Assembly: GCF_033100115.1 (NCBI RefSeq)
Contig: NZ_CP136910.1
Span: forward strand, 2,726,001-2,790,000
Direction of reading: 5' to 3'
Source: Anaerocolumna sp. AGMB13020
GTDB taxonomy: Bacteria > Bacillota > Clostridia > Lachnospirales > Lachnospiraceae
Length of the DNA stretch: 64,000 nucleotides
Made by a program: the position numbers and the translations under genes. Below the pieces are notes generated by a model that ran no database searches, had not been told where the DNA came from, and was given only the letters and a program-made list of their open reading frames with translations. Below, one piece after another: positions 60,799 through 64,000 of the stretch (position 1 is the stretch's first letter; the number at the start of each line of letters is the position of its first letter).

Positions 60799-61062
60799 AT
60801 GAAAGATAAAATATTAAGCAAGCTTGCTTTGATTACCATTTTTGTACCGCTGACGGTAGTATTCTTTTGGGAACCAGATACCCCCAACGCAACCTCGCTG
60901 CTCATTGGATATTTTATTTTTATTGCACTTAGTTTTTGCTATACCCTGTTTCTATTTATTAGTAAGTATTTAAGAAATACAGATACTAAGATTGCGCTTA
61001 GTGTAAACGGTCTATATCTTGCTGGCATATTATTTCTTGTGATACTTCCACGTGTTTTCTAA
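60799..61062 (+). CDS. Small hypothetical membrane protein
   Basis: 87 residues from ATG 60799 (AGAGGTG 9 bases upstream), three hydrophobic segments (about 9-24, 35-58, 70-85). Not recognised. It lies 105 bases downstream of the permease gene and before the hairpin at 61083-61117, so it probably belongs to the immunity operon. Confidence 0.55.
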   Translation: MKDKILSKLALITIFVPLTVVFFWEPDTPNATSLLIGYFIFIALSFCYTLFLFISKYLRNTDTKIALSVNGLYLAGILFLVILPRVF

Positions 61063-61082
61063 TCATGTCACAAAATTATACG

Positions 61083-61117
61083 AAATCCCTTCAACCCCGT
61101 AAAGGTTGGAGGGGTTT
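61083..61117 (+). terminator. End of the immunity operon
   Basis: AAATCCCTTCAACC / GGTTGGAGGGGTTT with a 7-base loop; weak T tail GTATGTGTT. Confidence 0.65.
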
Positions 61118-61330
61118 GTATGTGTTAGTTAATACAGACTACTCCTAGGTATTTGCAGCAGCGATATAAAGGTATTTCAACCATATATATGAATTAATTA
61201 AATAAAGCACGGAAATCCCCCCATGCCTTATTTAAAATATTCTGTTTCTGCATAACCCAAAAGCAGCATAAATTATCTACAGACTGAGTTTCTATCTCCA
61301 TAATACAGAAATGCATAAATGCATCTATCT

Positions 61331-61876
61331 CTATGCGGTGCAAGAGTTTCTAGCGTAAAGATAGCTGTAAAGGATTCCATGCCTGATTTCATCCGTTATA
61401 ATTTCAGTCATCATGTTGATATGAACACGGTCCTGCATTGCGTAGAGAATTTTACGATATTTTTGGACAGCATTCTGCTCTCCCAGTAAGGCTCGACCCA
61501 AACCCTCACAATAACTTTCCGGTTCGATAAACTGCTCCCCCTGCATCTGCTGGGACATCATACCGGTTAATTCATAGAAGAGCTGATTAAATAACGTATA
61601 GTGGCCAATTTCATTATCACGAATCCCAGCTATTATATTACGCTCTTCTTCAGAGGGTGCTGCCTGTAGCAGCCATGCATAGAACATTCTATCCTCTGTT
61701 TCACCAGATAAAGCCTCTTGTATTAAGTCAAGTGCATTCTGCAGATTTTGAGGATATAAGAATTTATCATCTGATTGTGTCTCTTGTGCGGCTCCGATTG
61801 TATCCTCTGCTGGCATATACGGATTAACCTGACCGTAATAATAAGGATGGTAATTGCTGTAGTCACTATAATACAT
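61331..61876 (-). CDS. Ferritin-like domain protein
   Basis: 181 residues. A Tyr/Pro-rich N-terminus (YYSDYSNYHPYYYGQVNPYMP) is followed by a four-helix ferritin-like domain with potential metal ligands: ALSGETEDRMFYAWLL, RDNEIGHYTLFN, GEQNAVQKYRKILY, ITDEIRHGILYSYL (E and H in two E-x(2)-H style helices). The Tyr-rich tail recalls spore-coat or envelope proteins. RBS TAGGAG. Function unknown. The 61118-61330 gap shows no gene. Confidence 0.75.
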   Translation of the reverse strand: MYYSDYSNYHPYYYGQVNPYMPAEDTIGAAQETQSDDKFLYPQNLQNALDLIQEALSGETEDRMFYAWLLQAAPSEEERNIIAGIRDNEIGHYTLFNQLFYELTGMMSQQMQGEQFIEPESYCEGLGRALLGEQNAVQKYRKILYAMQDRVHINMMTEIITDEIRHGILYSYLYARNSCTA

Positions 61877-62020
61877 TGTTGAACTCCTAAGTTATACTTT
61901 CAATATTATATGATGAATTTGATAGGACTGTGATAAAACCCAGGTAATGGATAGCTTATATTGTTTTAGTGAGGAAATAGCTTCAATAAACAGGCCGCTT
62001 CCTATTACTTCTTGTTTTAT

Positions 62021-64000
62021 TCACTGATAAAAATGAAGAAATAAAAATCTCTCCAGTAGCATTTTTCTTTTTCCCAGCCTTTGTTCCTGGTAATATCTGA
62101 AATCCTTTGAAAACTCCATAACGTCCTTAAGTTCTTGTGTTTTTACCTCATACTCACCATATCTGACACCCATAAATATGACGGCCACTTTCAGGAAATC
62201 TGTCTGGCTAAATTTTATTTTGCTGCCAATTCTTCCAGCAAAGGTAAGCAGTGTATCTTCATCGGTCATGCGGAAGCCCTCTTTTTCAAGGTAATGCAAA
62301 ATTTCAGCCATAATGAAAAAGAGCTTTCCGTTATCTGAAGCATTCTCAAATTTTTTTCTGTATTTAACATTTAGTATGTTGTAATAAATAAAAGTAATTC
62401 CTATGAATAGGATCAAAATACTTGTCACTACCCCAATAAAAGGTAACACATAATTTTTCCGTTGGGGCTGATAAAGTTGAAAATTCTCTCCGCTATTAAT
62501 CAACTCCTGATAGGCAGGCGGCATTGAAGGCTGTATAAAACCGGATTCTCCAAAATTACTGTAGCCGGAAGTTTTTGGTTCTTCCTTCCACTGGGTATAC
62601 CTGGCTCCATAGAATGCCGGCGTCGGTTCAAAAGGAATCCAGCCGATTCCTTCTATGTAAGCCTCAACCCAGGAATGCGCACTGCTGCTGTCTACATTAT
62701 AGGCACCGGAAGAATCTATGTTTTTATAATCCACCATAAAGCCTTCTATGTAACGTGTGGGTATGCCGACACATCTGCCCAGCACTCCGAAAGCAGAAGC
62801 AAAATAGGTGCAATAGCCCTTTTTTTGATGAAACAGAAAATAATCCACAAAATCTTCTCCGCCCGGTGTCTTTCCGATGCTGGTAGTATAGGAAAGCTGA
62901 TTCAGATAAGCTTCTATCGCTTTTAATTTATCGTAATCATTCTCACAGCCTTTGGTTAACTGAGCCGCCAGTATTCTGACCCGTTCTGGCAGAGAATCCG
63001 GCAGGGCTGTATACCAAGTCTTTATTTCAGCAGATCGGCGGTCAAGGTCTTGTTTTAATCCCTCCATGTCAATATCTGTTGGCAACATATCATAATGAAA
63101 TAGTTTCACTGCAGTTCTGTTTAATACCTCCGGTGATACCGACCTGCTATCCTCCGCTCTTTCCCGGAGCATTTTCTGCAGAAGCTTATTATTTAAATTC
63201 AGTTCATAATACTTTACATTATACTTAAACCCGATTCCTTTTGCTTTATCAGATAAAAAGGCTCCCTGGGGTGTTTCATTAAATTTAAGATCCCGGTAGA
63301 ACTTAATATTGTAGGTTTTTAAAGGATAGAAAAGAGATCTTGTACTGATATCATAATATTCAATATCATAGCTTCTGCTTTTTATGAAATTAGTTAAATC
63401 GCCGCCTTCTTCCCTGGCAAAAGCAATCAGTAATTCATAAAAGTCATAAGAGTAATCTTCTTTCTCAAGTTCTCTGCTTCTCCTGCTTCTCTCCCAGCTC
63501 CGCCCCGTATAAGTATCACTTATAGAACCGATTAGATATCCTGCCGCTGTACTTTTATTCTGTGTTTTAACCTTCAGCGCCGTTTCATTCTTTACGTTAA
63601 CTTCCCCCCCAAGTTCAGTCAGTTCTTCCGAGTACCCGGAAAAACTGACCGAAAATTCGTTGCCATTACGGTCAAAAAGGAATTCCAGCTGGGTGATTAA
63701 TCGAGCCCCCTGTTCCTGTGCTTTTTCAATAAAGTACTTAAATCCGTTCCACTTAATGGGCTCATTGCCAGATGGCAGCCATATGGATAACAAGGCTATA
63801 ATGATACAGGCTGGTGCAAGATAAACAGTAGCGATACTATTATTTACTGTATTACTGCTCTTATAATATAGTTTACCGCAATACACGGCGAGGGTTGACA
63901 GAGAATAAAAAATAATTACTCCTACTGTAATTTTAGGTATATTGACTTTATACACAGCTGAGATGATAAGTAGTACTACCAGTACGGCTGCGGCCATATT
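62021..64000 (-). CDS. Transglutaminase-like membrane protein, DUF4129 (cut by window edge)
   Basis: The product continues beyond 64000. The visible part has three or more membrane helices at its start, a long extracellular region, and the transglutaminase core with Cys in KKGYCTYFASAFGVLGRCVGIPTRYIEGF. His is in SSSAHSWVEAYIEGIGWIPFEPTPAF, with Asp just beyond. A final helix (VLPFIGVVTSILILFIGITFI) and a cytosolic DUF4129-like tail follow. This resembles TgpA-type proteins, often encoded beside MoxR and DUF58 genes, which would lie to the right. Confidence 0.85.
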   Translation of the reverse strand, partial: NMAAAVLVVLLIISAVYKVNIPKITVGVIIFYSLSTLAVYCGKLYYKSSNTVNNSIATVYLAPACIIIALLSIWLPSGNEPIKWNGFKYFIEKAQEQGARLITQLEFLFDRNGNEFSVSFSGYSEELTELGGEVNVKNETALKVKTQNKSTAAGYLIGSISDTYTGRSWERSRRSRELEKEDYSYDFYELLIAFAREEGGDLTNFIKSRSYDIEYYDISTRSLFYPLKTYNIKFYRDLKFNETPQGAFLSDKAKGIGFKYNVKYYELNLNNKLLQKMLRERAEDSRSVSPEVLNRTAVKLFHYDMLPTDIDMEGLKQDLDRRSAEIKTWYTALPDSLPERVRILAAQLTKGCENDYDKLKAIEAYLNQLSYTTSIGKTPGGEDFVDYFLFHQKKGYCTYFASAFGVLGRCVGIPTRYIEGFMVDYKNIDSSGAYNVDSSSAHSWVEAYIEGIGWIPFEPTPAFYGARYTQWKEEPKTSGYSNFGESGFIQPSMPPAYQELINSGENFQLYQPQRKNYVLPFIGVVTSILILFIGITFIYYNILNVKYRKKFENASDNGKLFFIMAEILHYLEKEGFRMTDEDTLLTFAGRIGSKIKFSQTDFLKVAVIFMGVRYGEYEVKTQELKDVMEFSKDFRYYQEQRLGKRKMLLERFLFLHFYQ

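Overview
The window looks like chromosomal DNA of a low-GC Gram-positive anaerobe of the class Clostridia, most likely Lachnospiraceae (Anaerocolumna / Lachnoclostridium-like). Pointers are strong AGGAGG ribosome binding sites, many ATTATA-type promoters, a reverse rubrerythrin, GH130/cellobiose 2-epimerase mannan genes, DUF6171 and DUF951 genes, and Csp-like S8 proteases. This assignment is inferred from gene content only. Most genes in 0-31 kb read on the minus strand. The ends cut a glutamate dehydrogenase gene (left) and a transglutaminase-like membrane protein gene (right).

Layout. 0-16.7 kb: housekeeping and small-molecule genes: tRNA-Glu, acetyltransferase, oligoendopeptidase F, pentapeptide protein, the rpsF-ssb-rpsR operon, secreted proteins, nitronate monooxygenase-like enzyme, esterase, ROK sugar kinase, MATE pump, hemolysin III and a PerR-type regulator with its own operator. 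16.7-20.6 kb: an accessory island with two gene remnants (one replication-protein-like) and a type VII secretion (ESX) cassette: WXG100 protein, small partner, 511-residue polymorphic toxin and putative immunity gene. 21-28 kb: reverse rubrerythrin with a PerR-like box, the mannobiose pathway pair (cellobiose 2-epimerase and GH130 phosphorylase), a DEAD-box helicase and a DHH phosphoesterase. 28-39 kb: ClpB, Kup potassium transporter with a long structured leader, GH38 alpha-mannosidase and an AraC regulator, separated by 16-17 bp minisatellites and a 213-bp near-perfect inverted repeat.

39-53.5 kb: divergent azoreductase / HxlR pair, a UvrC-N-like nuclease, two tandem paralogous S8 proteases, M42 peptidase plus cyclase, exonuclease III, HAD phosphatases, an O6-alkylguanine methyltransferase and an MFS carrier. 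53.5-55.3 kb: a hexapeptide acyltransferase bracketed by two decayed copies of one insertion sequence. 55.3-61 kb: a niacin-type ECF S component, tRNA-Gly, and a two-component system next to a lantibiotic-immunity type ABC transporter whose promoter carries two 17-bp direct repeats spaced 22 bp apart. 61.3-64 kb: a ferritin-like protein and the transglutaminase-like protein.

Connections worth noting: the PerR-like regulator and the reverse rubrerythrin share a similar operator and probably form one peroxide response. The epimerase, GH130 phosphorylase, GH38 mannosidase and perhaps the ROK kinase together suggest mannan or mannoside use. The two-component system probably drives the ABC immunity transporter. 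The most novel candidates are the ESX toxin with an unassigned C-terminal domain, the family of 16-17 bp intergenic repeat arrays, the 213-bp inverted repeat and the kup leader RNA.
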